Shown one piece after another: positions 30,141-38,772 of a stretch of 58,607 nucleotides of DNA. Within the stretch, counting starts at the first letter, position 1. Every line of letters starts with the position of its first letter. Source of the stretch: Deltaproteobacteria bacterium (lineage in GTDB: Bacteria; SZUA-79; Acidulodesulfobacterales; Acidulodesulfobacteraceae); the NCBI GenBank assembly GCA_023489335.1, contig JAMDCP010000006.1, positions 1 through 58,607 on the forward strand, in the 5' to 3' direction. Under the pieces are notes generated by a model that did no database searches, was not told where the DNA came from, and saw nothing but the letters and a program-made list of their open reading frames with translations. The position numbers were made by a program, and so were the translations under genes.

Positions 30141-30193
30141 TTTTACCTCGCTTAACGGATAATATAGAAAATAAATATTAAGAGATGCTTAAT

Positions 30194-31486
30194 TTAAATA
30201 TTTGCGTACTTATCAAAAATATAATTAATATATTTATAGTAGTAGTTTATATCAAAAATACCTTCAATCTCGTTAATCGTCAGGAGCTTTAACACCGATT
30301 CATCCTTTTTTAATAAATCTTTAAAATTTATTTGCGTCTGAATGCTTTCATGCGCCAATTTTTGAACGATTTTGTAAGCGTCCTCCCTTAACATGCCTTT
30401 ACCCGTCAAAGATAAAAGAACCTTTTGGGAAAAGATTACCCCTTTTGTCAAATCTATATTTTTAAGCATATTGTCCTTGTTTACAATCATATTGTCAATC
30501 AAATAGATTAGCTGGTTAAGCACATAATACGCTAAAATAGTAGAATCCGGCCCTATAATCCTTTCAACTGATGAATGAGAAATGTCCCTTTCATGCCAGA
30601 GCGGGATATTTTCGATAGCGGAAATGAGATTTGACCTTAAAACACGCGAAAGGCCGCAAATATTTTCCGATACGATAGGATTTTTCTTGTGCGGCATAGC
30701 AGACGACCCTTTTTGCCCCGGGGCAAAAGGCTCTTCCATTTCGGCAACCTCCGTCCTCATAAGGTGCCTGATTTCAAGAGCAATTTTTTCGCATGAAGCT
30801 CCAAGAGCGGCAAGGGCATAAAAAGCATCGGCGTAAACATCCCTTTGAATAACCTGATTTGACAAAATGGATTTTAAACCGAGCAAATCTAATGCATCAT
30901 GCTCGACTTCAGGCGGTATGTTGGCATAAGTTCCCACGGCTCCCGAAAGTTTGCCGTAAGAAATCGATAAAATAGCATCTTTAACCCTTTTTTTAACTCT
31001 TTTAATCTCTTCATAAAATATCAACAGTTTAAAGCCGAATGTAATAGGTTCCGCATGTATTCCATGAGTTCTGCCAATCATAGGGGTAAGCTTATGCCTT
31101 AGCGCCTGATTTTTTAAAGACCCTTCGAGAGCTTCGGTTTTCTTAAGTATCAGTTCCAGCGCCTGCCTTAAAATTAAAGAAAAGGATGTATCTCCGATAT
31201 CCGACGATGTGAGCCCCATGTGGATAAATCTTGAATCTTCTCCGACATACTTTGCGACATTGGTTAAAAAAGCAATTACATCGTGTCTTGTAACTGCTTC
31301 TGTTTCTTCTATTTCGATAACATTGAATCTGGCTTTTTTAATTATGTTATTGAGGGAATTGTCCGGAATTTTACCGAATTTATTGTAAGCGGAACACACG
31401 GCCAGTTCAACTCTCAGCCATGTCTCATATTTGTTTTCTAATGACCATATTTTTGAAATTTCAGGCAAAGAATACCTTTCTATCAA
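30194..31486 (-). CDS. purB: Adenylosuccinate lyase
   Basis: Catalyses two fumarate-releasing steps of purine synthesis (SAICAR to AICAR, and adenylosuccinate to AMP). The 430 aa protein belongs to the fumarase/aspartase superfamily: MIERYSLPEISKIWS start, HDVIAFLTNVA (about 66-76), GRTHGIHAEPITFGFK (about 136-151), and the signature GSSAMPHKKNPI near 265-276. Length matches Bacillus-type PurB. It heads the pur part of the array, 28 bp after exbD, with a GGAGG-like site (ACGGAGGTAT) before the ATG. Confidence 0.96.
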   Translation of the reverse strand: MIERYSLPEISKIWSLENKYETWLRVELAVCSAYNKFGKIPDNSLNNIIKKARFNVIEIEETEAVTRHDVIAFLTNVAKYVGEDSRFIHMGLTSSDIGDTSFSLILRQALELILKKTEALEGSLKNQALRHKLTPMIGRTHGIHAEPITFGFKLLIFYEEIKRVKKRVKDAILSISYGKLSGAVGTYANIPPEVEHDALDLLGLKSILSNQVIQRDVYADAFYALAALGASCEKIALEIRHLMRTEVAEMEEPFAPGQKGSSAMPHKKNPIVSENICGLSRVLRSNLISAIENIPLWHERDISHSSVERIIGPDSTILAYYVLNQLIYLIDNMIVNKDNMLKNIDLTKGVIFSQKVLLSLTGKGMLREDAYKIVQKLAHESIQTQINFKDLLKKDESVLKLLTINEIEGIFDINYYYKYINYIFDKYANI

Positions 31487-31514
31487 GTAAAATACCTCCG
31501 TATTATAAATGCAA

Positions 31515-31913
31515 TTATTTTTTTGTAGCGATAGCTATTTTGTAAAGCCCGTGTTCTACGCTTAAACCCATAACGCTCACAATGTCGGCTGCGGTGGATC
31601 TTTTATCGGCCTTAATTATAATGGTTGGGTTGCCGCCATTTATCTTAACATTTTTTAAAAATAAAGAAAGCTGTTTTAAAGAAAGCTGTTTCTTTTTATA
31701 AAAAATTCTGCCGCCCTTTGTTATGTAAATGGTGATAGGTTTTTTAGATGCGGTAACGGATTTAATTCCCGATTTGGGTAAATGTATTTTTAGACCGTAG
31801 TTGGAAGTAAATGTGGTTGTCATCATAAAAAATATGAGTAAGGTTAAAAAAACATCAACCATGTTGATGACATTTATTACCGGGTCAGGTTTTCTTCTTT
31901 GCACAAACTTCAT
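31515..31913 (-). CDS. exbD: ExbD/TolR-type biopolymer transport protein
   Basis: A 132 aa inner-membrane protein of the ExbD/TolR family: a short cytoplasmic N-terminus, one membrane helix with the essential Asp20 (INMVDVFLTLLIFFMMTTTF), and a periplasmic domain (HLPKSGIKS...PTIIIKADKRSTAADIVSVM). With ExbB it uses the proton-motive force to energise outer-membrane transport or envelope maintenance. The open frame extends 23 codons further upstream, but that part is encoded by a palindromic repeat and ATG 31913 starts the conserved sequence, so the shorter start is chosen. No TonB or TolB gene is nearby, so ExbD and TolR cannot be told apart. Confidence 0.88.
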   Translation of the reverse strand: MKFVQRRKPDPVINVINMVDVFLTLLIFFMMTTTFTSNYGLKIHLPKSGIKSVTASKKPITIYITKGGRIFYKKKQLSLKQLSLFLKNVKINGGNPTIIIKADKRSTAADIVSVMGLSVEHGLYKIAIATKK

Positions 31914-31955
31914 AATAATATAATAATAATTCCGTAATAATTTTATAAATACCCC

Positions 31956-31999
31956 GTCAGTCCGCCTTTGGCGGACTGACACCCCTTTTTAAAAAGGGG
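31956..31999. repeat. Paired palindromes between exbB and exbD
   Basis: Two perfect inverted repeats lie side by side in the exbB-exbD gap. The first is GTCAGTCCGCC, a 3-nt loop, GGCGGACTGAC (31956-31980). The second is the 18-bp palindrome CCCCTTTTTAAAAAGGGG (31982-31999). They resemble the ends of small extragenic palindromic elements and could form a stable hairpin in the exbB-exbD mRNA, acting as an attenuator or RNA stabiliser. They differ from the element at 8.8 kb. Confidence 0.8.
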
Positions 32000-32044
32000 A
32001 ATTAAAAAAATAAATATGACGAGAACGATAAATTAGCCTTATTT

Positions 32045-32647
32045 TTATTTTATAAAGGCTATAACCTTCGATGCGGTGTCCTCCATTAAAGCGCCAAAAT
32101 TAAACGCTTTAGAGGCAAAATATTTATAAAACAAAAAGGAAATAATGGCGATTATAAGACCGAGAGCAGTTGAATACAATGCTTCGGAAATGCCCAGAGC
32201 CAGTAAGTGGGGATTTGTAATGCCGCTTTGATAAGAAACGGCGCTAAGCGCTTTTATCATGCCGACAACCGTTCCCAACAGGCCTAAAAGAGGGGCAATC
32301 GTGGTTATCGCGCTTAATCCTTCAAGATTTTTTTCAAGGTCTAAATATGCCCTTTTACCGGACTCCTCAACCTCAAGTTTTATCGTATCTGCGGAATTTT
32401 TATAGTTATCTATGATAGCAAGATAAATTCTGGATATAGGGGTCTTGCTGAGCAGGCATATACCTTTAGCCTTTTCGATATCTCCATTTTTTAAAGACTC
32501 TTCCACATTCGATAAAAAATCTTCCGGAAATATTTTTGATTTACGAAGGCTGTAAAACCTTTCTATGATAATAGCTAAAGCGACGATGGAACACAATATC
32601 AGGGGATATAAAAAGAATTCCGTTAATAACTCGCTTTGATTAAACAT
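32045..32647 (-). CDS. exbB: ExbB/TolQ (MotA-type) proton channel protein
   Basis: Inner-membrane protein of 200 aa with three membrane segments (about 10-30, 110-133, 150-172), typical of ExbB/TolQ. The conserved core GLSAITTIAPLLGLLGTVVGMIKAL (split between loop and second helix) and LALGISEALYSTALGLIIAI are the MotA/TolQ/ExbB signature. It forms the pentameric channel around ExbD. It overlaps the ahbAB stop by 8 bp and precedes exbD, so it is translated with the haem gene. The energised outer-membrane receptor is not in this window. Confidence 0.92.
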   Translation of the reverse strand: MFNQSELLTEFFLYPLILCSIVALAIIIERFYSLRKSKIFPEDFLSNVEESLKNGDIEKAKGICLLSKTPISRIYLAIIDNYKNSADTIKLEVEESGKRAYLDLEKNLEGLSAITTIAPLLGLLGTVVGMIKALSAVSYQSGITNPHLLALGISEALYSTALGLIIAIISFLFYKYFASKAFNFGALMEDTASKVIAFIK

Positions 32648-33626
32648 AATATTTGACCCGGACCTTTTTAAATTCCCTGATGCTTTCTAAAGCATCAAAA
32701 TCGTTAATTCCCGTAAGCGCGGAAATGTCTTTCATTATTTTAAAAGCCTCTTCTTTAGATTTTGCGTGTATCATCGTAAATATGTTATATTCCCATCTTC
32801 CTGGATAAACCGGTCTTTGATAGCAATGGGACACTTCTTTTACCGATGACATCAGTTTACCGTTTCTACCCACATCTTCCGGCTTTGATTTCCATATTCC
32901 CATTATGTTATAACTGAATCCGGCTTTTTGATGATATAAAACGCAGGCAAATCTTCTCATCTTTTTTTCTGATATAAAATCTTTTATCTGATTTAAGAGT
33001 TTATCTTGAGAAATCCCTAGACGCTCTGATGAATTTTTAAAGGGTTCAGGCGTAATTTCCAAATCCTTTTGCAGTTCTTTTATGCAGTCTTTCTCGAAAT
33101 CGGATATATTTATGTCGGCATCATCTTTAAAATCGTCATGGGAAAAAAATTTAAAGGAGGAATTATCCTCGCCCGTCATATCAAAGTTAACCCCTATTTT
33201 AAAAAGCTTAAGGGTCGGAAGTATTAAATAATCCGAAGCGTTAGATTCCTTGCTAAGGGCTTTAATCTCTTCTTCGAGATCTAACTTGGCCGGCAAAGTT
33301 ATAGTGAACCAGATATTATATTCATTACTTCTTAAATAATTATGGCTAACCCCGCTATGAGAATTAATAATATTTGCGGCAAAATCGACCATGCCTTCGC
33401 TTACCTTGAATGCGGCTAATGTGCTTTTATAACCTATATTATGGGAATCGAATATAGCGCTTATTTGCCTTATAACTTTGATTTTCTTTAAATTTAAAAT
33501 TCTATCTATAACCTCTTGCTCGGTTATGCCGATTGCGCCTGCGATATCAAGAAACGGCCTTGCGGAAATTGGAAAATCCGTCTGCAATATATTTAATATC
33601 TTTTTATCGGTTAATTCAAATTCCAT
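32640..33626 (-). CDS. Fused siroheme decarboxylase AhbA-AhbB
   Basis: Two Lrp/AsnC-like modules in tandem, 328 aa from ATG 33626. Each has a winged-helix-like N-part (ILNILQTDFPISARPF; CIKELQKDLEITPEPF) and a ligand-binding beta-alpha part. The first has SHNYLRSNEYNIWFTIT, typical of AhbA/NirD. The second has SHCYQRPVYPGRWEYNIFTM, typical of AhbB/NirL. AhbA and AhbB decarboxylate siroheme to didecarboxysiroheme in the alternative haem pathway of sulfate reducers and archaea, and related NirDL makes haem d1. Here both are one polypeptide. A TTG start at 33638 is also possible; neither start has a clear ribosome binding site. It heads the exbB-exbD-pur array. Confidence 0.85.
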   Translation of the reverse strand: MEFELTDKKILNILQTDFPISARPFLDIAGAIGITEQEVIDRILNLKKIKVIRQISAIFDSHNIGYKSTLAAFKVSEGMVDFAANIINSHSGVSHNYLRSNEYNIWFTITLPAKLDLEEEIKALSKESNASDYLILPTLKLFKIGVNFDMTGEDNSSFKFFSHDDFKDDADINISDFEKDCIKELQKDLEITPEPFKNSSERLGISQDKLLNQIKDFISEKKMRRFACVLYHQKAGFSYNIMGIWKSKPEDVGRNGKLMSSVKEVSHCYQRPVYPGRWEYNIFTMIHAKSKEEAFKIMKDISALTGINDFDALESIREFKKVRVKYYV

Positions 33627-33696
33627 ATCGAAAGCCAACGCAATTCTCTAAAAGGTTTGGGGTCAAGTAAATTTTTTATATTTTTATAACAGTATA

Positions 33697-33726
33697 ATTA
33701 TAACAATTTATTAAAATAACCGTCAA
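33697..33726 (-). promoter_or_regulatory. Strong sigma-70-like promoter for the ahbAB array
   Basis: On the minus strand TTGACG (33726-33721) is followed after 18 bp by a perfect TATAAT (33702-33697). The predicted transcript starts about 60 nt before ahbAB. It lies just downstream of the terminator at 33764-33801, so it likely begins a new transcription unit after the cytochrome genes. Confidence 0.65.
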
Positions 33727-33763
33727 GAATGAAATTAGCCCTGCGCTGATTATAAATAAAAGG

Positions 33764-33801
33764 AAAGCCTCCGGTCATTAGTTTTAACAACCGGAGGCTT
33801 T
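33764..33801. terminator. Terminator between cytochrome c and ahbAB genes
   Basis: A perfect 12-bp stem, AAAGCCTCCGGT (33764-33775) with ACCGGAGGCTTT (33790-33801), and a 14-nt loop. On the minus strand it follows the downstream cytochrome gene stop by about 27 bp and is followed by TCCTTTTATTT. It should end cytochrome transcription. Confidence 0.85.
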
Positions 33802-33827
33802 TAATTTAAATAAAGAATGCCTTGGAA

Positions 33828-34181
33828 CTATTTTAAAGATTCAAGATACTCCGCAATGGCGTTTACCTTGGATGCAGGCATGGTTTTATGGCTGGGCATA
33901 ATTGCCATATAGGATTTGCCGTTAATCGTAACCATGCTGCCGGATGCAAAATGAGCGCCGGGCGTAACTATCTGGGTCTTAATCCATGACAAACTTCTCT
34001 GGCTCCCGACATGCGAAAGGTTGGGTCCAACCGTTCCGCCCTTTCCGTTAATGGTATGGCAGGCAATACAGCCTTCGGAACTGAAAAGCGATGCCCCGCT
34101 ATACGCATATGCCGAAATCCCGAATGCCGATACGCCCAGAAAAATAACCGACATCAAAATAAACTTTTTAACTTTAAACAT
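33828..34181 (-). CDS. Small periplasmic monoheme cytochrome c (copy 1)
   Basis: A 117 aa exported class I-type cytochrome c. A signal peptide (about 1-27) precedes the haem site CIACH (Cys38, Cys41, His42). The sequence continues TINGKGGTVGPNLSHVGSQRS and AIMPSHKTMPASKVNAIAEYLESL, where a Met in the MP or TMP region is the likely sixth haem ligand. It probably carries electrons between periplasmic partners. ATG 34181 is chosen; a TTG one codon earlier is 9 bp from the AGGAGG site. The neighbouring gene is a close paralogue, and a 53-bp stretch (34045-34097) is identical at the DNA level. Confidence 0.93.
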   Translation of the reverse strand: MFKVKKFILMSVIFLGVSAFGISAYAYSGASLFSSEGCIACHTINGKGGTVGPNLSHVGSQRSLSWIKTQIVTPGAHFASGSMVTINGKSYMAIMPSHKTMPASKVNAIAEYLESLK

Positions 34182-34340
34182 CAATTTCTTTTACCTCCTT
34201 TTTTATTTTAATTGTAATATACGCAAACTTAATTTATTGTAGATATTTCAAAATAAATTTATTAACAACATAAGCCAAAAATATAAAAACTAATTAACTT
34301 AAGCCGCATATATCGAATCAAAAAGAGGTAGATAAAAGGT

Positions 34341-34685
34341 TTATTTTAAAGATTCAAGATATTTCGCCAATGCGTTAAGGTCTGACGCTTCCATATGCTT
34401 ATGTCCCGGCATAATTGCCATATAGGATTTGCCGTTAACAGTAACGGAACTTCCATCCGCAAAATGAGCGGAGGGATTGGTTATTTGGGTCTTAATCCAT
34501 GAAAGGCTTCTTTTGCTCCCGACATGCGACAGGTCAGGTCCCACTGAACCGCCTTCCCCGTTAATGGTATGGCAGGCAATACAGCCTTCGGAACTGAAAA
34601 GCGATGCCCCCGATGCGGCAAAAACCGTAGAAGCGCTAAATATCAAAGCCGCCGCAATAATAAAAGATGCAATAAATTTTTGCAT
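34341..34685 (-). CDS. Small periplasmic monoheme cytochrome c (copy 2)
   Basis: A 114 aa paralogue of the adjacent cytochrome. The signal peptide is about 1-24, the haem site is CIACH (Cys35, Cys38, His39), then TINGEGGSVGPDLSHVGSKRS and AIMPGHKHMEASDLNALAKYLESL. The mature parts of the two copies are about three-quarters identical, with differences mainly in the signal peptide and around the sixth-ligand loop. It is the promoter-proximal gene; a near-consensus promoter lies at 34741-34769. The 160-bp gap to the second copy leaves room for separate regulation. Electron partner unknown. Confidence 0.93.
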   Translation of the reverse strand: MQKFIASFIIAAALIFSASTVFAASGASLFSSEGCIACHTINGEGGSVGPDLSHVGSKRSLSWIKTQITNPSAHFADGSSVTVNGKSYMAIMPGHKHMEASDLNALAKYLESLK

Positions 34686-34740
34686 AATAAAATTTTCACC
34701 CCCTTAAAAATTAAATTATTTTAAAACAACACCGTTAATA

Positions 34741-34769
34741 TTTATATAACATAATAACTTTAATGTCAA
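34741..34769 (-). promoter_or_regulatory. Near-consensus sigma-70 promoter for the cytochrome c genes
   Basis: On the minus strand a perfect TTGACA (34769-34764) and TATAAA (34746-34741) are separated by 17 bp. The predicted start is about 50 nt before the ATG of copy 2. This is the best -35/-10 pair in the window. Confidence 0.75.
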
Positions 34770-34832
34770 CGGTTTTTGCAAGCCCATATGAAATTAAAAT
34801 TCGCGCCGCGCTAAATTAATATTATTTTTTTA

Positions 34833-34862
34833 TTGACCTTTATTATTTATAAGCATTAAAAT
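34833..34862 (+). promoter_or_regulatory. Probable sigma-70 promoter for the chemoreceptor gene
   Basis: TTGACC (34833-34838) and TAAAAT (34857-34862) with an 18-bp spacer, about 80 bp before the ATG of the chemoreceptor. Between them and the gene are two copies of an AATATTTAAAAG direct repeat. Moderate match in AT-rich DNA. Confidence 0.5.
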
Positions 34863-34942
34863 ATCCGAAAAAGAAAAATATTTAAAAGAATATTTAAAAG
34901 AAAAATGAATAGGCAATAATTACTAATACCTTTGGAGGAATT

Positions 34943-36628
34943 ATGTTTTCAACTTTTAAATCAAGACTTTACATTTCGTCGATTATTATGTTTTTATTTT
35001 TCCTTTTTATTGATTTAATGATAATCGGCTACATTAACAGCTTTAGATATTCCTCGCTCAGGCAGTCCGTTATCGGTTCGACTATTACTTCCCTGTCGAT
35101 AGCCAACCGCGATATTTTAAGCATAATATATCTTTCGAAAATCAGAAAAGATAAACTGCTAATCGCAAAACTCCAAAAAAAGGTTTTTAACCCCTCTAAA
35201 ATAGATAATAAAATAGCCGTTCTAATAAAAAAGTTACAATTAAGAAGAAAAAATCAGATTATAGCCATTAATGGTTTTTATTCCGGTTTTAAACATGAAA
35301 AATTTAAAACGGTTTTTGGCGTAAGCAAGAAATATCTGAAAAGGCCGTCCAATCCGGAATCCATAATGGAAATGAATAAATTGAAAAAATTTTTGGCAGA
35401 ATACAGGCCGATGGTCGTAAGGCTGGCAAAAAATCCTTTTACGGTCGGTCCGACGGCAAACATCGGCTATTACCAGGCGGGGGTAAATAAAATTATTAAG
35501 TCTCTTAGCATCGTCGAAAAAAATATATCCAACGACTCCAAAAAAAAGATGACTTTCTTATTCGATATATTCATAATTGCCCCGTTTTTAACATTAATTG
35601 CTTTACTTTTAGTAAGTTTTTACTTTAAAAAGGCTTTAATAGACGAACTTGAAATCGCAATCAAAAAGATAGAAGAGGTTGCCCACGGAGATTTAAGGAC
35701 TAAAATAAAGGTTAGCGTAAACCCAAAAAACGAAATAGGAAGGCTCATCGGGCATGTCAATACCCTTATAGAATCCTTGTCCGCCAATGTCAAGTCTATG
35801 AATAATGCGGTGGATTCCATTTCGAGCCAGGGAGAAGAGCTTAATTATTCTTCGAAAGAGCTTAAAAGCAATATGGAAAATATGAAGCACAATAGTTCCT
35901 CAATAGTTGAATCCATAAAACAAATAACTATGGCTATCTTAGAAGTTGCAAAAAATTCAAGTTCCGGCGCCCAGGAAGCGGAGCGCACGCAAAAAGCGAC
36001 CGAAGAGGGATATAACGCAGTCCAGGGCGTTATCAAAGAGATAAATTCTATTGAAAAGGCGGTTGATAAGGCCGCAGCCGTAATGGAAGAACTGGGGGTT
36101 TCGTCGCAGAAAATAGGTGAAATTATAGCGGTAATCGATGAAATAGCCGATCAAACTAATCTATTGGCTTTAAATGCGGCAATAGAAGCTGCAAGGGCAG
36201 GAGAGCAGGGAAGGGGTTTCGCGGTCGTGGCGGACGAGGTCAGAAAATTAGCCGAAAGAACCACAAAAGCGACAAAAGAAATTACAACGATGATAATCTC
36301 CATTCAGGAGGATACCGTAAAGGCTATAGAGTCGATGAATAACGGAAAAGAAGAGGTAAAAAACGGCGTCGAGGTTGCGAAAAAAGCGGGGGAAAGGATT
36401 GAAGCCATAAGGGAGCTTACAAATAAACTGAAGGACATGATTACGCAAATAGCAACGGCTGCGGAAGAACAGTCAACGGCCACCGAAGAGATTTCCGCAT
36501 CAAGCGATTCAATCTTAAGGGCGCAGGAATCGACATCGGCAAGCACCGAACAAATCCAGACGAGCGCATTAGAATTATCAAAGCTTGCCTCGTTATTATC
36601 CAAAAACATCAGCGTTTTTAAAATATAA
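34943..36628 (+). CDS. Methyl-accepting chemotaxis protein
   Basis: Transmembrane chemoreceptor of 561 aa. Membrane helix 1 is about 8-31, a periplasmic sensor domain of about 170 residues follows (helical, no recognised ligand family), and helix 2 is about 205-227. A HAMP domain follows (about 228-282, [20 protein letters not shown]). The cytoplasmic signalling hairpin has the highly conserved tip [20 protein letters not shown] and [18 protein letters not shown]. The C-terminus lacks a CheR/CheB-tethering pentapeptide. A GGAGGAATT site lies right before the ATG. It probably feeds a chemotaxis or related system; a CheV is at 42.3 kb. Confidence 0.93.
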   Translation: MFSTFKSRLYISSIIMFLFFLFIDLMIIGYINSFRYSSLRQSVIGSTITSLSIANRDILSIIYLSKIRKDKLLIAKLQKKVFNPSKIDNKIAVLIKKLQLRRKNQIIAINGFYSGFKHEKFKTVFGVSKKYLKRPSNPESIMEMNKLKKFLAEYRPMVVRLAKNPFTVGPTANIGYYQAGVNKIIKSLSIVEKNISNDSKKKMTFLFDIFIIAPFLTLIALLLVSFYFKKALIDELEIAIKKIEEVAHGDLRTKIKVSVNPKNEIGRLIGHVNTLIESLSANVKSMNNAVDSISSQGEELNYSSKELKSNMENMKHNSSSIVESIKQITMAILEVAKNSSSGAQEAERTQKATEEGYNAVQGVIKEINSIEKAVDKAAAVMEELGVSSQKIGEIIAVIDEIADQTNLLALNAAIEAARAGEQGRGFAVVADEVRKLAERTTKATKEITTMIISIQEDTVKAIESMNNGKEEVKNGVEVAKKAGERIEAIRELTNKLKDMITQIATAAEEQSTATEEISASSDSILRAQESTSASTEQIQTSALELSKLASLLSKNISVFKI

Positions 36629-36701
36629 ATGGAACAAAGGTATATATATGCGATATAAAACTTAATAAATTAACTTGCAAAAGTTAAAAACAATAAGATA
36701 A

Positions 36702-38669
36702 ATGCCATTAAAATACAAAATTTTTAAGGTTTTAATAACTTTTTTTATTTTAATTGCCATTGGCTCTTCGGGCTTTTTTATATTTAAAATACTTAAACCC
36801 GAACACATCAATGCCGCCATTTTAAAAAATCAAAAACCCCCCGCCCTTAAACCTCCGGAAAAAAAAGACGAATATTGGAAGGAAGTTTCGAATAAAGATT
36901 ATAATTTTCATACTATTTATCATACTATTCATTATGGAAATTACGGAAAAGATGTATTGTTAGCCGATTATATCCTTTCTAAGCTGGGCTATTTGCCGTT
37001 AAATTGCGTTATTAAAGAAAAACACGAAAAAATAAAATTTATTTGGAAGTGGAAATATAAAAATATCCCCGATGAAATAAAATCTAAATGGAAACCCGGT
37101 TATTTTAATACCCTGCTCAGAAGCGCCGTTATGAATTTCCAGTATGAACAAAAACTTATAGTAACGGGCGCGATAAATAAATCGTTATGGAAAATTTTAA
37201 TAAAAGATTATCGGGGAAAAAACGGTATTAATTATTGGGGAATATGCTATGTGATAGTTAATAAAAATTTTCCGGAAACCATAAGCATCTGGAGAAACGG
37301 GGATATTGTCTTGACTTCTTTGGCAAATACCGGAATTACAGAATCGCCTACAAACGATGGAGTTTTTCCGATATACCTGAAATTTTTCACTACAAATATG
37401 AGCGGAATTACCCCCTGGAAAACAAGATACGACGACAAGAATATTCCGTTCGTAAATTATTTTAACGGCGGCGAAGCGCTTCACGGTTTTCCAAGAGGGA
37501 TATACGGCGTTAATCAAAGCATGGGATGCGTGGAACTTCCAATAATAAATTCCTCTGCCGTCTGGAAAAAATTGAGCTACGGTTCTCTGGTTATTGTCAA
37601 GAAATATATAGGCAAAAAACCTGTATACAATGAAAAGCTAAGGCCAAAAAAATTTCATCTAAAATTAAAATCAAAACAATTAAAATCTATAAGTAAAAAA
37701 TTTAAGCTGTTATATGTTGAACATAGCTATGCTTACGACGGCGTGCCGTTAGCCTATATCAGGTTTTTTTATTCAAAAAGAAACAGGGTAAACGATAAAA
37801 CCATTTTAACGACCGACATTAATTATGCCTCTAATATTAATTTTATTAGCGCAAGCAGAAGGTTAAGGAGTAAATTAATTTTTTTCTCCGATACTAAATC
37901 GCTTAAAGGAACATTCACCAGAAGTATTTATTGCTTTACTTTAAGCAATCCCGGCAACATACAAAGAGTTTTAACCGTAAGGCATAAAAATGAAGGGATA
38001 CTGAGCAATGTAGCGGTCAACGGAAATAAGCTCTGGTTCGTTTTATATTCGTACAAACACGGTAAACTCAAAGACTACCTTGACGAGAATGCCTTTAGTT
38101 TTATTAACGGTAAAATCAGGATACATCCTGTTAGCAAAACTAAGCTTAATTTTTATTCCTCCTATTTAACATTCGATAATCGCGGCAATTTATGGATGAG
38201 CGGCCTGACGCCTTCCGAAGGCAATGCCGTTAATTATATTAAAATGCTCGGCTATAAAAGCATAAAGATGAATGAAATTAACCGCAAAGGCGTTAAGACA
38301 ATATACTCATTTAAAAGTCATTTTTACGGAACAATGCCTTTTCTCGTAGAAAACGACGGGTCAATATTTATTCTTAAGCATTCATATTATGATAACGATT
38401 TCTTAAATGATTTAATAGAAATCAGAAAAAACGCAAAAAATAATTTATCGATATTAAATATATCGAATTTTAAAGGCTTGATAGGAAATTTTACCGGGAA
38501 TATAAAGGGAAATATTTTTTTCATTAAAAATTACTTAAAACACGGAATATTTAGAAAGGATTTGTATGAAATATCCATAGATAAGACAAACAGCAAAGTT
38601 CATAAAATATTAAGCTTTTATGGAAATTCAAATGGAGTAGTAAATAATATTTTATTAGTAAATAAATAA
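36702..38669 (+). CDS. L,D-transpeptidase-like protein with long C-terminal domain
   Basis: A 655 aa membrane-anchored protein: one N-terminal hydrophobic segment (about 9-31), a peptidoglycan-binding-like region (about 83-168, with LLADYILSKLGYLP and RSAVMNFQYEQKLIVTGAIN), then a YkuD-like L,D-transpeptidase region (about 176-305). The catalytic pattern is ALHGFPRGIYGVNQSMGCVE: His261 and Cys276 are present, but the usual SHGC is SMGC (Met274). About 350 further residues (305-655) are Lys/Asn/Tyr/Ser-rich and beta-strand-like, with no recognised family; a propeller is one possibility. The activity could be 3-3 cross-linking or protein attachment. It starts 73 bp after the chemoreceptor, on the same strand, with a weak ribosome binding site. 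Confidence 0.7.
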   Translation: MPLKYKIFKVLITFFILIAIGSSGFFIFKILKPEHINAAILKNQKPPALKPPEKKDEYWKEVSNKDYNFHTIYHTIHYGNYGKDVLLADYILSKLGYLPLNCVIKEKHEKIKFIWKWKYKNIPDEIKSKWKPGYFNTLLRSAVMNFQYEQKLIVTGAINKSLWKILIKDYRGKNGINYWGICYVIVNKNFPETISIWRNGDIVLTSLANTGITESPTNDGVFPIYLKFFTTNMSGITPWKTRYDDKNIPFVNYFNGGEALHGFPRGIYGVNQSMGCVELPIINSSAVWKKLSYGSLVIVKKYIGKKPVYNEKLRPKKFHLKLKSKQLKSISKKFKLLYVEHSYAYDGVPLAYIRFFYSKRNRVNDKTILTTDINYASNINFISASRRLRSKLIFFSDTKSLKGTFTRSIYCFTLSNPGNIQRVLTVRHKNEGILSNVAVNGNKLWFVLYSYKHGKLKDYLDENAFSFINGKIRIHPVSKTKLNFYSSYLTFDNRGNLWMSGLTPSEGNAVNYIKMLGYKSIKMNEINRKGVKTIYSFKSHFYGTMPFLVENDGSIFILKHSYYDNDFLNDLIEIRKNAKNNLSILNISNFKGLIGNFTGNIKGNIFFIKNYLKHGIFRKDLYEISIDKTNSKVHKILSFYGNSNGVVNNILLVNK

Positions 38670-38698
38670 AAAAATATTAAAAATTATTAAAATTTTTC

Positions 38699-38726
38699 TT
38701 GCAATTTTATCTATATAAAATATAAT
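38699..38726 (+). promoter_or_regulatory. Probable sigma-70 promoter for speD
   Basis: TTGCAA (38699-38704) and a perfect TATAAT (38721-38726) are separated by 16 bp, about 47 bp before the speD ATG. An AAGAAGGAGG ribosome binding site follows. Confidence 0.5.
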
Positions 38727-38772
38727 AAAAAATCGTGTCTTGATTTTAATTTTAAGAAGGAGGTAAAGTAAA

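Noticed and set aside
31914-31982. Longer exbD start (23 extra codons)
   Set aside because: The extra N-terminus is encoded by a palindromic repeat, while ATG 31913 fits the family start.
36675-36700. TTAACTTGCAAAAGTTAA hairpin before the L,D-transpeptidase gene
   Set aside because: Short AT-rich inverted repeat; no T tract and too little to call a terminator or operator.
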